The translations under genes were made by a program, and so were the position numbers. The notes under the pieces were generated by a model that made no database searches, was not told the origin of the DNA, and saw nothing but the letters and a program-made list of their open reading frames with translations. Below, piece by piece: positions 11,389 through 23,869 of a stretch of DNA of 64,000 bases (positions within the stretch are counted from its first letter, which is position 1; each line of letters begins with the position of its first letter). Location of the stretch: assembly GCA_030844895.1 (NCBI GenBank), contig CM061229.1:123889682-123953681 (forward strand). The letters run 5' to 3'. The DNA is from Ambrosia x helenae (taxonomy: Eukaryota > Streptophyta > Magnoliopsida > Asterales > Asteraceae).

Positions 11389-13723
11389 TCACCACCTCAG
11401 TCTATCACTTTTTAGGCTAAATTTTTATTGCTTTTCAGAAAAATTTCAAAAATCCAAAAACATTGAAAAATTTCAAAATCCATAAAAATTAGAAAATTTC
11501 TTTGCTGACTGCTATATCTTCTTCCCTTAGATTAATGCCGTCAGATTTCTGTGAACAAACGATATCTGGGCAGTCACATATATGAAATGCTCCAGCTTAT
11601 CCTTGGGAACAGTAAATTCAAAAATTTATAAAAAAAACAGAAAAATCAAAAATGATTTCCTGGAGTATAAAGGGAATTAAATGATAGTACATCAGTGGGG
11701 ATCTGACACTTTCTAAGTAATGTACTGATATATAGGGCGTGCGTCTGAGTCTGTGCGATGTGCTGATAGGCTTCGTAGACCTATTACTGCGTGCCTGATA
11801 CATACATATCAAACGAATTGATGTGTGGATGAACTCCTCATGGGCATATGGTCTTAGTACCGTAATTTCGTTTGATAGGGTATTTGTACAAAACTCGGAG
11901 GTTTAGGGTCGTTATGTTATTAGTTGTCTGAGGATAGCCTCTCTGATCTTCTGCTGTATGTCATTACGGACCTAGATCAGACAGGGTGTCTTTATAAAAG
12001 AGCTTTATGCCAAATCCTAAAGTTACCGAATTGAGAAACTTTCCATGTTATATGATGATCAAATATTATCTATTACATCGTATTAATCACTGATGCAAAT
12101 CATGATTAATATCAGTCCTCAACCTGGTACAGTGCATATGTTACTTTGCTGCATTAATTTGCTGACCTGTATACCTCTGTGCATTATACCTTGTAAATTA
12201 CAGACGACGAAAGCATAATCACGCTTTACAATGAGTCTTTGTGCATTTACTTCTTGATACGGGAGTATGTCATGTGCGTGGGAACCATAGACAATTACGT
12301 TTATACTATAAATATCAGTATCAGTTTAAAGCACTACACAAAAGTCTACATGTGAGATTTATGTGGATCACAATATCAGCAGTTGCCAGATCACACATTG
12401 TCCTTAATGATAATAATTCAAAAGATCAACGGTGTGATCAGATTTCTCAATAACTGATATGAATCCCTTTACCGGAATTCACAAAAACATTTACTGTTTT
12501 TTTCATTTACATTTATGCATCTTATTTTCTCGTCAAAAATTACAAAACTCAAAAAGATTTTAGGTGTGTTTTAGCATAAATTTTAGAAAATCTAAAAAGA
12601 TTTTACATTTCCATCTTATTTTTGATAACTGATGGTGGTTGATGTCGATTTTCTAAACCTTGTTGCACCATTTGAGCTTTGTAACCTTTTAAATGTGAAA
12701 ATATGAATGTTGGATGCTTAAAAGTTGAAAAATAATTGGAACGGGACTCGATTTTGAGATTTGGAAAATTTATCAAAAATCCCAATTCTCATTCGCCCAT
12801 TCGGTTGGTCGAATGTGGGATTTTTCATGTTCCTTCGTATGTTTAAAACGGGCGAAAGAGAGTGTTCTTGAACATTTGTTTCATTCGAACCCTTTTGCCT
12901 CATTCGAACCTTTAACTAGGGTCGAAGGAGACAAAAGTTTCTCATTCGACCGGCAGAACGGTCGAAGGAAGATGCCTATATATAGCTTTTCAGTCTCATT
13001 CGAACCATTGCAAAAAATTTTCAAAATTTTATCACTAACCTCACCTTGTTGCCCTGTTGATTTGTGCTATATCATTGTGTTCGTTATTCTTCACTGATCA
13101 TTTTCCACTCAATCTTACAGGTTAACATCACAGATTCATGGATTAATCACTGATTATCTGTTTCGAGCCCTAATTTTTAAAACCTGATATTCACAAGTTC
13201 ATTGTTGAAATTGATATTAAGGATTCATTGTATCTGTGTTTTAGGGGGAGAAAAACCATAAATAAAGGATTCAAAACCAACAGATTGATCAATTGATCAT
13301 CAGTTTTATTTCGAACCCTAGTTTTAGTTGAAAACACTGATATAATGATTATCTGATGAAACTGTTAGATTAAAATCATTTATCGGCATTGTTAGTTGCC
13401 AAACAAATCAAAAGAACATGATCAGAAGCCATAAAATTTAGAATTGAAAATTCAAAAATATGAACAGACTCCTTCGCACCTTTCGAATGGGCGAAGGAGA
13501 TGATTAAAGATGATAAACTGGTCGAATGAACAAAATGTGGGCGAATGAAACTTTTTATCAAAATTCTTACACTCGTACCATTAAATTTTCACATTCGCAC
13601 CATGTTTTTTTCACATTCGCACCCCCGTTTGGGCGAATGAGAAGGTTTATTACCAAATTTTCAAAGTTTGAATTTTTGTCGATTATTAACATGTTTCTTT
13701 GTTTTTGTTTTGCAGATTAAACC
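11389..13723 (+). other. Pol-env spacer of element A
   Basis: A 2.3-kb non-coding spacer that is conserved in element H (43026-45341, opposite strand). It contains A/T-rich stretches, a TTCG-word cluster with TATATATA (12790-12984), a PPT-like AGGGGGAGAAAAA at 13243 and a second TTCG-word cluster (13469-13642). A pyrimidine-rich acceptor-like tract ends at 13715. Short open frames inside show no recognisable domain. Confidence 0.6.
12790..12984 (+). promoter_or_regulatory. Putative internal promoter for the env-like frame
   Basis: A dense block of CATTCG(C/A)CC words and their reverse complements ends in TATATATA at 12977-12984, 747 bp before the env-like ATG. The block mirrors LTR U3, where the same word family also precedes a TATA box. 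In element H the TATA string is at 43777-43783 (minus), 758 bp before the equivalent start. Promoter activity is inference. Confidence 0.45.
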
Positions 13724-13726
13724 ATG
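13693..13726 (+). promoter_or_regulatory. Splice-acceptor-like tract before the env-like ATG
   Basis: A T-rich tract ends in TTTTGCAG (AG at 13714-13715), and eight bases later comes ATG 13724. Element H keeps TTTGTTTTGCAG with AG at 43034-43035 and the same eight-base gap. This suggests the env-like protein is made from a spliced message; no RNA evidence is available. Confidence 0.45.
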
Positions 13727-16700
13727 TCTGAGCAGGAAAAGACTACTGAGCAAGCCGGATCATTCTCATAACCTGCTAAGAAAGATTCTGAAGAGCTTTT
13801 AACCTTCGAGAATGCGCATAATTTTTGTGCGTATCTCGGAGAAATTAAAAAGCACACTGAGTTTGTCGAGATCATTGAATTCTTGAAGAGGAGTAGGGTG
13901 ATAGACACGATTGCTACACCAACTATTATTTACAGAGATATGATGCAAGAATTCTGGACAGGAGCAAAGCTAGATTTCTGGAATTGCGAGTCATGCTTGA
14001 TTAGCAAGATCCAAGGACAGAGGATTATTGTATGTGAGCAGGATTTAAGAGAAGCATTGAATCTACAAGATGAGAAGACAGATCCTAAGGAGCTTAGTTT
14101 CATGGATCAACGAAAGTGCTTCCTAAGGATGAAGTACAATGGACCGATCACTGATGGTTCATTGCACAAGGGAAAACTGTGCCCTCAATTCAAATATTTG
14201 GCACATGTTTTGATACACGTCTTCGGATCAGCTGCTGGAGGATATGACTTGATGCGCAAGAGTATTAGCTCTATGATGGTAGCCCTAGTATTGAACAAAC
14301 CGTTCAATGTTTCAGGAATGTTGATGGAACACTTGTTAGAGCCTGTGAACGGCACGAGGAATCTGAAGTTTTTGCTATATCCTCGTTTCCTCCAGGTGGT
14401 ATTTGATAACAAGTATAAAGACTTGAAGAGGGATCCTAAGCATATTGTTGTTCAAGAACATATGTCTATCAATACACTTGCTAGGATGAAAGCGTACAAA
14501 GGATTGTCTGTCAATGAACGTCCACCAGTAAGGTGTTTATTTGGACATCTAGCAAGGATTGACTATACAGATCCAGGTGAAGGGCTTGTAAGACATGCGA
14601 ACAGTGATTCAGATCCAGATAACCCATTACATCCTGTTGATCCAGATGCGAAGCGCAAGAGACAAGTTGTTAATGTCGATGCTATGAGTGGAAAGGTTAA
14701 GGAGAAAGGGATAAGGTTAGAGGTGGTGCCTGAACCTGAAAAGAAGAAGAGCACACCAAGACGAAACAAGACTATGGCAAAGAAAGGTTTGCATATTGTG
14801 GATGAAGCGTCGATTGATTCTGAGGAGACGCAAGAAGATGAACATTGGGACTCGGAAACTGAAACGCTAAAGACCACCACGCCCAAGGCCACTGTGGCTG
14901 GTGAGTCTGTTAGTCAAACTATTGAAGATCAAGGAAATAAGAGTCCAATTCCTGTTGATGATGATGAAGTGATTCTGAATTTAGATGAAGATTTTCCTGG
15001 TTCACCTGTACAGGCTGCAAAGTCAAAGAAGAAGCCTAAGGATAAGAAACAAGAGAAACCAAGTCAAAAGAGATTGAGAGAGATTGAATCGATCATTGCT
15101 GGTAAGAAACTACCACCAGCTTCTAGTTCCAAGACACCGGTTACTGCACCAGTATCAAAGAAACAAAAGACTGCAACTACTTCGAGCACACAACAGGGAG
15201 ATGAATTACCTGTTGATCAGTTCAATGAAGCGTTAGATAATGTGCTCAAGAAGATGAGGAAAGGCAAACTGCCTGAAGTTGCTGAAACGCCTGTTAAGAA
15301 GAAGGTCTTAGTTGATAGTGACATAATGACTGCTGTGAATCAAAGGCTATCTGAGATGATGAACATTATCAACAAACAGCAAACAGAGATTGAGAATTTG
15401 AAGTCGAATGATCGAAAGATGTTGGAAGTCGTAGTCACATCCCATGATAACAGTGAAGAATTGAAGAAAACAATCAAGAAGTTAAAGAAAGAGAATAAGA
15501 AATTGCTGAAGCACGAGCAACGAAACACCAGACGGATTATTGTTTTGAAAGAGGAGAACAAACAGCTAAAGAAGAGTAACAAGCACATGGATGATTTGAT
15601 AAAAGACTTGTACTCTCGAGCTCCTCTACGTCAAGCTGGTGAAGAAGATAAAGAACGAGAAGAAGAGCAGGTAGACTTTGAACCATCTGACGATGAAGAG
15701 GATGAAGATCTTGATGAAGATGCTGGTAACGATCCTTAAAAGAAAAAGAAGAAAGATGATGGAGATGATGGAGGTTCAGATGGTGGATCGAGTGATGGAA
15801 ACAGCTCTGCTTTTGATAGTGAAGACGATGATGATGATGACAACGCTGAGAAGTATACGTATGAAAAGCGTGATTCGAGCAAAGGTGGAGAGTCAAGCTC
15901 TAAGACTCCAGGTGAAAATGTTGATGACGATATTTTCTGGAATGAAAAACTGCAGTCGTTATCTGAAGAAGACAAGAACATGTATCGCCAGATGCTTACA
16001 GATCGAGTCTGGACGATTGACATGACAAGCAGGTTTCCAAAAATATTCGAGTCAAGCAATAAGCTGTTTGAGTTGGAGTTTGATGATCCAGATCTAGAAG
16101 ATGGAGAGGTTTCTGCGGCAGTTTCTAAAGAAATACTTGAAGGTTTAGCCAAACAGGTTGGAAAGACTTTGGAAGAGTTACTTGCTGATAATTACATTCC
16201 AAAGATACCTGAAAAGGAAGCCGGGAATCATTCTGATGACCGTGACGTTCCTGCTTTTGAAGAAGTTGAGATGGAAGATATAACGAGTGAGGAATATCCA
16301 CAATACTTCAAGAATGATCAAGATTCTGGATTTCCTGGATTTTCTAATGATGTGCTAAACCAGGCCGAGAAACTGGCTAAGGAGAAAGAGTAAAATGTTT
16401 GAAGATGAGATATTCAAAGGGCGTAATAAACCACGGTTCGAGCAATCAGATAGTTTGAAGGAGTTTTTGAGGAAATTGAAAGAGAAAGAGAATAACCGTC
16501 CGAAAGCTGAGATACAAGGTAGCTTTTACAAACTTCACAGTGGGATTTTCAAAGGTCGTGCATTGGCCTGGAAGTTTGTTAAGCAACTGAGATGCATAGC
16601 AGTAAAGTGGGAGAAGGGGATCTTATATTTTGATAAGTTTCATCATTTGAAGACTCTTCCTTATTGGGTTATTCGTGATATTTGTCGTCACCGTTTAACG

Positions 16701-17336
16701 GGAGCGTCAAATAGTCAGATTACATACTATGCTGAGAAGATGACAAGAGAAAACCGAACCATGTGGGATTTATTTGAGCCTCAATATCCGAAACGAATTG
16801 TTCATAAAAAGGATATTGATATGATTACTGGAATGCCCAAAGTGACATTGAAGTACAAGCCACCGCGAGTGTTGAAGAAGATTCCTTTGTTGCCGATTCC
16901 ACAACACTTCGCCAAAGACTTTATTTGGTGGTATTATGATTGGAAGATAGCAGAGGCTGTGATCGTGCTGAAAGACGGAGAAAAGAACTTCAAGAAGATA
17001 CACATTTTTGATCCCATGTGGTTGATTAACTGTTCACATGAGGATATAATAATGTTGTTCTATAATCCGATATATTCTGAAGTGAAGGATGCTGAACAAG
17101 CAGGAAAATACCAACATGTGGTATTTCTGTGCTTTGCGTATGATATAAACGCTGGTTGTGACTATGACAAGAAGCTCGGAAAGTTTGTAGAGAAACAGAA
17201 GGTGCCTGAAGTGAAAAAGATAAAGCCAAAGCAATTTCAGGAACCGGTTTTGACTAGAGAACAGAAGATTCAGCGACATATCAAGTTGATGAACATCAGA
17301 ATGGATGAACAACGTTGACAACAATCCAAGCAATAG
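13724..17336 (+). pseudogene. Envelope-like ORF of element A (about 1,203 codons, broken)
   Basis: A large 3' frame of the type called envelope-like in some Sireviruses; its function is unknown. Lesions are TAA at 13769 (H has CAA), TAA at 15737, a one-base insertion making TAA at 16391, and TGA at 17316. The ancestral stop is TAG 17334-17336, just before the PPT. The N-terminal globular part starts near IIEFLKRSRVIDTIATP and continues to about codon 230. Lysine-rich patches resembling nuclear signals follow, then a coiled coil (about 15310-15600) and strongly acidic tails (about 15650-15850). The C-terminal part contains LFEPQYPKRIVHKKD. I see no signal peptide or membrane segment, which argues against a true envelope glycoprotein. 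Confidence 0.8.
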
Positions 17337-17349
17337 TCGAGGGGGAGTT
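17337..17349 (+). other. Polypurine tract of element A
   Basis: CGAGGGGGAGTT lies directly before the 3' LTR and right after the env-like stop. It is the expected primer for plus-strand DNA synthesis and is identical in type to that of element H (39035-39047, minus strand). Confidence 0.85.
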
Positions 17350-17862
17350 TATAGATGCACTTGTGCGACTAGTGCTTCGGATTGTTCAATAAACTTGTTT
17401 TGTGAATTGTCGAAGGTGCGAAGGAAGAAATATGTTTGGTCGAAGGAGAATCAAAAGGTGCGAAGGAGTGGTTTTTGGACGAACGTAGAATAGTTTTTAT
17501 GTATGGCTTGGTTCGACCGGTTGGTTTGGTCGAACCTGCCCATTCGCACGAACTGTTTGGGCGAATGTGCAGTCTATAAATAGTCAAGCTGATTTTTTGA
17601 ATGTAACTTGGAATCATTTTATTCCCTCCACTTTCTGATTCTCTCTCTAGGATATTATTTAGCTTAATTCATGTTCATACCCTGTTTGTTTCAATCTGTA
17701 AACGTGTAATTGAGTTCGTAATTAATGAAAAAGCTTTGAAATGATGATTTACGTGTTTTGATTTGTTTGATTATCATTTTGTGATTGTTTTAGGGATTCC
17801 GCACCTAAAACAAACTTGTTTGATCATTCTTTGTTGATTATACGATCCATAAAGCACATACA
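17350..17862 (+). repeat. 3' LTR of element A
   Basis: Matches the 5' LTR over 513 bp with about nine differences. Its start is TATAGATGCA, with the canonical TG changed to TA. One palindrome arm is altered (CTGCCCATTCGC). TATAAATA is at 17575-17582. It is followed by the TSD TTCAG (17863-17867). Confidence 0.95.
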
Positions 17863-17867
17863 TTCAG

Positions 17868-18180
17868 AAAATGAGAAATCATGGTAAGAAAGAGAAGAAA
17901 CGATAGTACATCAGCAGTTGGATTGTCACGCTGAAAAATAAACTTAAATGTGCTAAATGTGATAACAGCTCCATCATATGATGTACCGGTAGGCAAGAGA
18001 CATGAATAAATCAGCTTACTATGTGATATAAACATAAAGGATTGTGTACCAAGTAGGTAACACATCATTGGCGTATTATTTTATAATCTTAATTCTTGCG
18101 TTGATAGATTGCCAAAATCCTTGGTTTTTGGTCTTTATATTGTTGATCTATCCATGGATAACCTGGTTGTCCTTCTGCTG
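17868..18180 (+). other. Right-hand remnant of element E
   Basis: Non-coding. It continues the sequence interrupted by element A at 2663. Parts resemble the pol-env spacer of A. It ends where the LTR of element D begins at 18181 (left target bases TGCTG). No gene seen. Confidence 0.5.
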
Positions 18181-19668
18181 TGTCACACGCCGACAGCGCA
18201 CAGCGGAAAGCAAGTTATGAGGTAACGGAAGTTGTTACCATAAGGTTTAGCGGATCACATAAAGTTACGTGTGGACATCTTGCTAACACCCTCTAGTGAA
18301 ACATTGTTTTAATTTCGTAACAAACAAGCATTGTTAAAAACAAGAAAACAAGTTTTACCAAGTTGAAGCGAAAATAAAGGTTAATATTGTATTACAAACA
18401 CAAATAAAAACATAGTTTTAGATAGAGTTTTCATTACCTGAAAACCATGCTTAAGAACATCAACAATATGTTGGCGAGTTCACAGGTTTATGAGTAATAG
18501 TAAACTTTCAAGTTTAGTAAAAACATATGATTGATAAGTTCTATAACAGAATCAAGTAGAGTCGCGAAAGTCCACAAGTATGATGTATCCTAAGGCTCTT
18601 AACCAATCCATAACTTTGTTCCCGTGGTGCGGGACTTTTTGAAGGTTACGTTCACTTTTCAATCAGATTCCGACCCAGTCAAATCATGAAAATGGGGGCG
18701 TCAACCCAATAGTACTACAACATAAACAACGACGTTTTCTGAAGGCTAATGATTAAGATGTGAGGGGAGAGTGAGTGGCAACCTGCCGGTTGACACTAGT
18801 GTTACGCTATGAAAACGTACCACCGATACACAAACCTAAGGGCATCAAATATTCTATATTTATAGTCTATCGTATCATATAAGCATGTTAATCCCTCGCT
18901 TTGTAAATCGTACAAAAAAATTTAAAAAGAAATGGGGCCGTGAACTCAGCTTAGTGCAATAATCCTGTTAAATTTCCAATCCCGGTCACAATCCTTCACC
19001 TAAATCACCTCCCATATCGTAGGTTGATTTAGTAACCATTCTAAGTCCAATTAAGGTATTCACCAAATTATCCCGACTTAGTAAACCAATAATTTCCGGA
19101 TTTTAGTTATCCCTTACCCTATTAACCCCATTGGTGACATGTGACGAGATGCTAAGTCTAACCATCATATAGTTTATCTAACATTTCAAGCTTCACATAT
19201 TGTTGTTAACAACTAATCCTCAACATGGCAATTCAATCTTAAGCACTGATTTACATACTAGAGCTTACTTACACAAGTTCTGTATCACTTGCCTACGCAT
19301 ATTCCATATCACGTTATGATTCCTATATAGCTTCTATTTAAGTCATAAAACAAATATCCAATCCATTTTACAACCTTATATTTGCTACTCAAGTCTTGCT
19401 ACCTTACGTTTACATTTTATGCCTTATGACTATGTTTCGGGCCACTTTCAGGGCATAGTTTCGCACTGTAGGCGTCCTTTATCAAGGTAAACACCTAATA
19501 TACCTTGATTATTGCTTAACATACTACATTTTCACCTATTTAATCAGTTTACATCAGATCTACATGCATGCATTTCTAGTGCACAAATTCATCGATATTA
19601 TGCGTTTTTACGCGTCCTTAGTCATTATTCTTAAGTTTTAACCTTAAGTCTTTCATGTTAACCTTATA

Positions 19669-22600
19669 TGTCACACCCTTGATGTGTCGTAAAACACATA
19701 TATTCTCTTATGTATTTTTTGTTATAATTGAGTCTTTTGTATATAGTTTTTAGTAGTTTTAGGCGTGTATTCGTTTGTTGGCCTATTTTTATCATTGTAT
19801 AGATTTTTATTAATTTTTAGCACTTATTTATTTATTTTATATTTTGGTAGGTGTTCGTGTGGACGTTGGAGCGTAAACGAGCTACTTTGGTCGAGCCAAG
19901 AACATCCGAGTCCAAAGCACGGAATTATAATACAATATAATAATAATAATAATAATGGGAAATAATTCAAGTTCAAGGTCTCGTGACCTTGTTTGCCTAT
20001 GGGCCCAAGAGTGTCAACAAGAAATAAAAGAAAGCAAAGAAACAATTGGCCCAAGAAAAGTCTAGAGGCGGCGCATTATTTTATCAAAGGAGAAGAATAT
20101 AGATATTATTGATTGATGCGAAAAAAGAAAACGGCCGCTACAAGAAAATATTCATTCTAGAATTATAATTTCTTTCACACAGCAAAAGACAAATTGCACC
20201 GGCCAAATACGGTGACGAGCGAAAGGGTCCGGAAGGAGAAAAGGCCACGGGCACGTTAAAGATCAAGAGCCAACGAGCCTTGGGTTAGGTTTAGTTTTCG
20301 TTTATTATTTTTATAGACATGGTTAAAACTATTTTTATTTATTTTGTGATGTTTATAAAGATTATGAGCTAGACTTTTATGGTTGCTTAGGTTTATGAAC
20401 TAGACACGTAATTTGCAGTATTTAATGATTTTTGGTTTTTAGTTTTGATGTGTAGGATTACATGATTTTAATTTTATTGTTGGATTTGATATATGTGTGT
20501 TGGTGTTATTTTTATTTGAAGTTTGTTTATTGGTTTTGTGGAGCTAGGCATGTAGAGATACCCCCTAGGTTTTGAAATCAATCTAGTTCGTCAACTTAGG
20601 TTAGCGTGCTAGTATTTGGAGTTGGAGTACGACACAAGTATAACAAACTAATATAATAAATTAACTAAGGCGTGCAGTCCATTCTTGAGGGTGAGAAATC
20701 TAACTCGAGTTTGCTAGGTAACTAACTAGGCATTGTTCGGTAGTTGGCAAGCGCTAGGGCGGGAGTCGCTACTTGTCCGTGTTTAGAGTTTTCCTAGGTT
20801 TTCATCAGTAGAGTTTAAGTCTGCTTCATAGTTTGAGGGTTTTGATCCAGGAGAGATTTTAATCTGATTTCTGTGGGATTTTGGTACGCTAGGGCGATCC
20901 GGATCCATCTTAGCATTTCTACACTTGTCCCGCCTTGAGTCTAGTGAGCTATCTTTGACAGGAGCTTTATTAGATAAGAATAGTGTCTCAAGTTAATTAC
21001 CAGATTCATGATTTATTGCTAGTGTCTAGGGATTTTACCTAAGTAACCAGCCTTCTTCCTATCCGATTTCTCCAAGTTCCTAGTTCCCATAAGCAGCTGA
21101 GGTTACTTTATTTATATTTAGTTTCTTTTAAGTTTTTTAATCATTAGTTTAACCCCCCACATAAGTATATATTTATTTAGGCTAGTATTTGGTATAGGTT
21201 GTGATCTAGAGTTGCATTCGCATCTTTGGGTTCGATACTCGGTCTTATCTGTTTACTGCTTTGCGACCGGTACACTTGCCGTGCGTGTGTAGTTTTTAGG
21301 TGAGTCGTTTTAATTAGAACTTGTGTTATTTATATTTATACATTTACACACATCAACCCTCAAATTTCCACTTGCGGAGTTTTACCGCGAGGCGCATGAC
21401 AAACCAAGATCCAAGTCAACGGTCACAATAAACAACACTATATGAAATACGAAAACTCAAAACATAGTTCTCATAAGATATAAAACCGTAGCGGAAGCAT
21501 TTAATAAGTACAAAACCATTTACCAACGTGTTCAAAACATTTATTTCAAAATATGATACTAAGCCTAGATGCCAATGCAGACTTGTGCGCCTAGTTCCGG
21601 TTGTGCTACCTTAGCGACCTGAGAAAAACATGCCAAAACGACGTCAACATATAATGCTGGTGAGTTCACAGGTTTGTTCAAAATGTTACCAATAATGTTA
21701 CCAAGTTCCAACTTCTCCATACTATATTAGTGTTACCAAAGTACTCTAGCTAGGCGTATGTTTTGTTACTCCTACGATTGGAAAATCATTACTAGACTGT
21801 TACGAGTGGTCAGCCCGAGTGTTCAACAATGTTTAGCAAGTTCGAGACAATATGCACCTGCCCGACCCTCCAAGCCGTCGAGTGGGGACTGTCAAACCCA
21901 ATAGATATATCCACATTTCCCCCGTTGTGCATCCCCGCACATTCATGGTTGTCCCCTGGACTTTCAAGATCGTATAGCAATGCAAAGTTAAATCATAGTA
22001 TGACATATGCTACCAAAATAAGTTTATCGCATGTTTTCTCCCCCAAAAGTAAAAGCAGAAAAAGTGGGGCCATGAACTCACCTTAGGTTGTGTTCTTCAA
22101 TAATATAAGAAAGCCAAGCCTTTGATACTCCCAACTACCGGAGATCTATCAAAATGTTCACATAAGTGTTCAAACTAATAACCATAAGGTTATCTAGTCC
22201 CCGATTGTTCAGATCGTGACCAGGTATGTTTTAAAACGTGTTTGAATGTTCCACCGACACACTAACCCGACCCGAGATCCCGTTGGTGACCCATTACCTA
22301 AACTAATCAGGTATACATAGATTACACACAAGGATCAAGCATAAAACACTTAGTTTGCATCAAAAATCTCATTTTTGATTGTATAGGGTCCAACCGGAGT
22401 TTACAGTTCCACATTCGCCCCTTTCTTTGCCACGTTCGACCCTTTTGAGCTACATTCGACCAACAGATGTCCAGGTTCAACCCTGGTTTCCACCTTCGAC
22501 CCCACGACTGGTTGAAGGTGCCCAGGTTCGACCCTGGTAGAATGTTTTCCTACCAAACGCTTCAAAAACATCCGAAAACATCACGAAACATCACCAATCA

Positions 22601-23869
22601 CAGCAGTCAAGTATGAATAACACATCCCCACAAAAACCCACCAGTTTTGCCCAAAAACCTGTTCGTTTTAACTCTTTCCCAAAATGGCAAAAATTATGGA
22701 AATGTCACATCATGCATGAAATCTTTACCCAATTTGGAAACTTTTCGAAATCCTTTCACAATCATCTTATCATGCTCAGTTTAATGTGTATATGAAAACC
22801 CCCAATAGTTTTATTGATAATACTATCATGCAACAAGCCCTAGATTTATCAAAATCCCCAAATTCGACATAATCATCATTCATCTAGTTGTAACCTTAAC
22901 AATCATATACCCACAATAATAGCAGCCCTAGATTATGTTTCTATCATTAGTTCAGCAGCAAATCATCAAACAACACATAATATCACATAACACATAATTA
23001 ACATACGTTTATTGATATGAAAACCTATGTTTAATGATAAGGTTTAGGTTTAGGAAGATGTCTAAAGGTTTTTAATCATAAAAACATCCTTAAACAGATC
23101 TAGACATTTAGGGTTAGATAAAAATGAATCAAAATGCTTTAAAAAGGGTATAGGATTAAGAACACACCTTGGATTCTTGGTTAGATGTGGTTTGTAGGTT
23201 AGATTATGAAAAACGAGAGCAAAAACTCCTTCCTCAGTGATTAAAATTGTTTAAGAGTGTTTAGAGGCGTTTAGGGTTTGTGAAATGGTGAAAAATGACA
23301 AAGTGTGGTATTTATACTAGTTCCACATTCGCCCCTTGTATAGGGTCGAAGGTGCCACCTTCGCCCCTTCTACAACGTCGATTGAGTTAATGTTGTTCTT
23401 TCTTCCAGGTTCGCCCCCTTGCCACGGGTCGAACCAAGACCCATTTCCAGGTTCGCCCCCACACTATGGGTCGAACCAGGACTTATGTTTTCTAGGTTTT
23501 CCAGTTTTGTCGTTTTAACGCATTTAAACACATCTTAACGTATGAACATGTAATTCTAACACATGTTAAGCATATATAGGCACGTATAATCATGTTCACA
23601 CCTTGTAGCACGTATTATCATGTTATGTTACACGTATGCTAAAAATCTCCATATCATACTTGATTCAGTTCATGTAATTTCACAAACAACGGGACCCGGT
23701 ACCAGTGTATTCCCAAAACGACTCCCAATGATCCTCAGATCATTGAACTCTGGACAATCCTATCATAACCCGAGTCAACTAACCTAGTTAAGTCCGTTTA
23801 TAAATGTTTTTCGCTAAGGTAGACTTATGTTTTACCAAAATGCTAAAGCTGAACATGCCGGGTGTCACA
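19669..23869 (-). mobile_element. Solo gypsy LTR (B-like family), TSD TTATA
   Basis: It begins TGTCACACCCT and ends GGGTGTCACA, flanked by TTATA at 19664-19668 and 23870-23874. Its first 150 bases (TCAAATTTCCACT, CCGCGAGGCGCATGACAAACC) match the LTRs of element B at 49215 and 63686. Without its own nested insertion it is about 2.5 kb, longer than B's 1.8 kb. There is no internal region, so it is a solo LTR. Two clusters of TTCG words (about 22400-22540 and 23320-23490) resemble those of the Sireviruses. Confidence 0.85.
19680..21355 (+). mobile_element. Solo Athila-like LTR, TSD ACCCT
   Basis: It begins TGATGTGTCG and ends ACACATCA, flanked by ACCCT at 19675-19679 and 21356-21360. The start and the GTGTTCGTGTGGACGTTGGA block near 19851 correspond to the LTRs of element I read on the minus strand. 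It is therefore a diverged relative inserted in the opposite orientation. It sits only 11 bases inside the host solo LTR. Short open frames in it are not convincing genes. Confidence 0.85.

Larger units (their letters stand above)
2664..17862 (+). mobile_element. Element A: complete Sirevirus-type copia retrotransposon with env-like frame (15,199 bp)
   Basis: Two 513-bp LTRs (2664-3176 and 17350-17862) differ at about nine positions by eye. The element is flanked by the TSD TTCAG at 2659-2663 and 17863-17867. The order is LTR, Met-tRNA primer site, long leader, gag, pol (protease, integrase, RT, RNase H), 2.3-kb spacer, envelope-like frame, polypurine tract, LTR. Integrase lies before RT, which marks Ty1/copia. 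The long gag and the extra 3' frame fit the Sirevirus (Maximus/SIRE) lineage. All three reading frames carry stops or frameshifts, so this copy is structurally complete but not autonomous. Confidence 0.93.
1..18180 (+). mobile_element. Element E: degenerate, truncated Sirevirus-like copia element hosting elements A and D
   Basis: The outermost layer of the nest. It is seen as 1-2663 and 17868-18180, on both sides of element A. The left part holds a broken copia gag. The right part resembles the spacer that follows pol in element A (a 'gatagtacatcag' block occurs in both, at about 17901 and 11683). Most of pol is absent. The element begins outside the window. At 18181 it is cut by the LTR of gypsy element D. 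Assignment to Sirevirus rests on gag similarity to element A and repeated GGGGGAG tracts near 2555 and 2610. Confidence 0.6.

Noticed and set aside
13724..17336. True viral envelope glycoprotein
   Set aside because: No signal peptide, membrane segment or cysteine-rich ectodomain is visible; 'envelope-like' is kept only as the customary name for the position.
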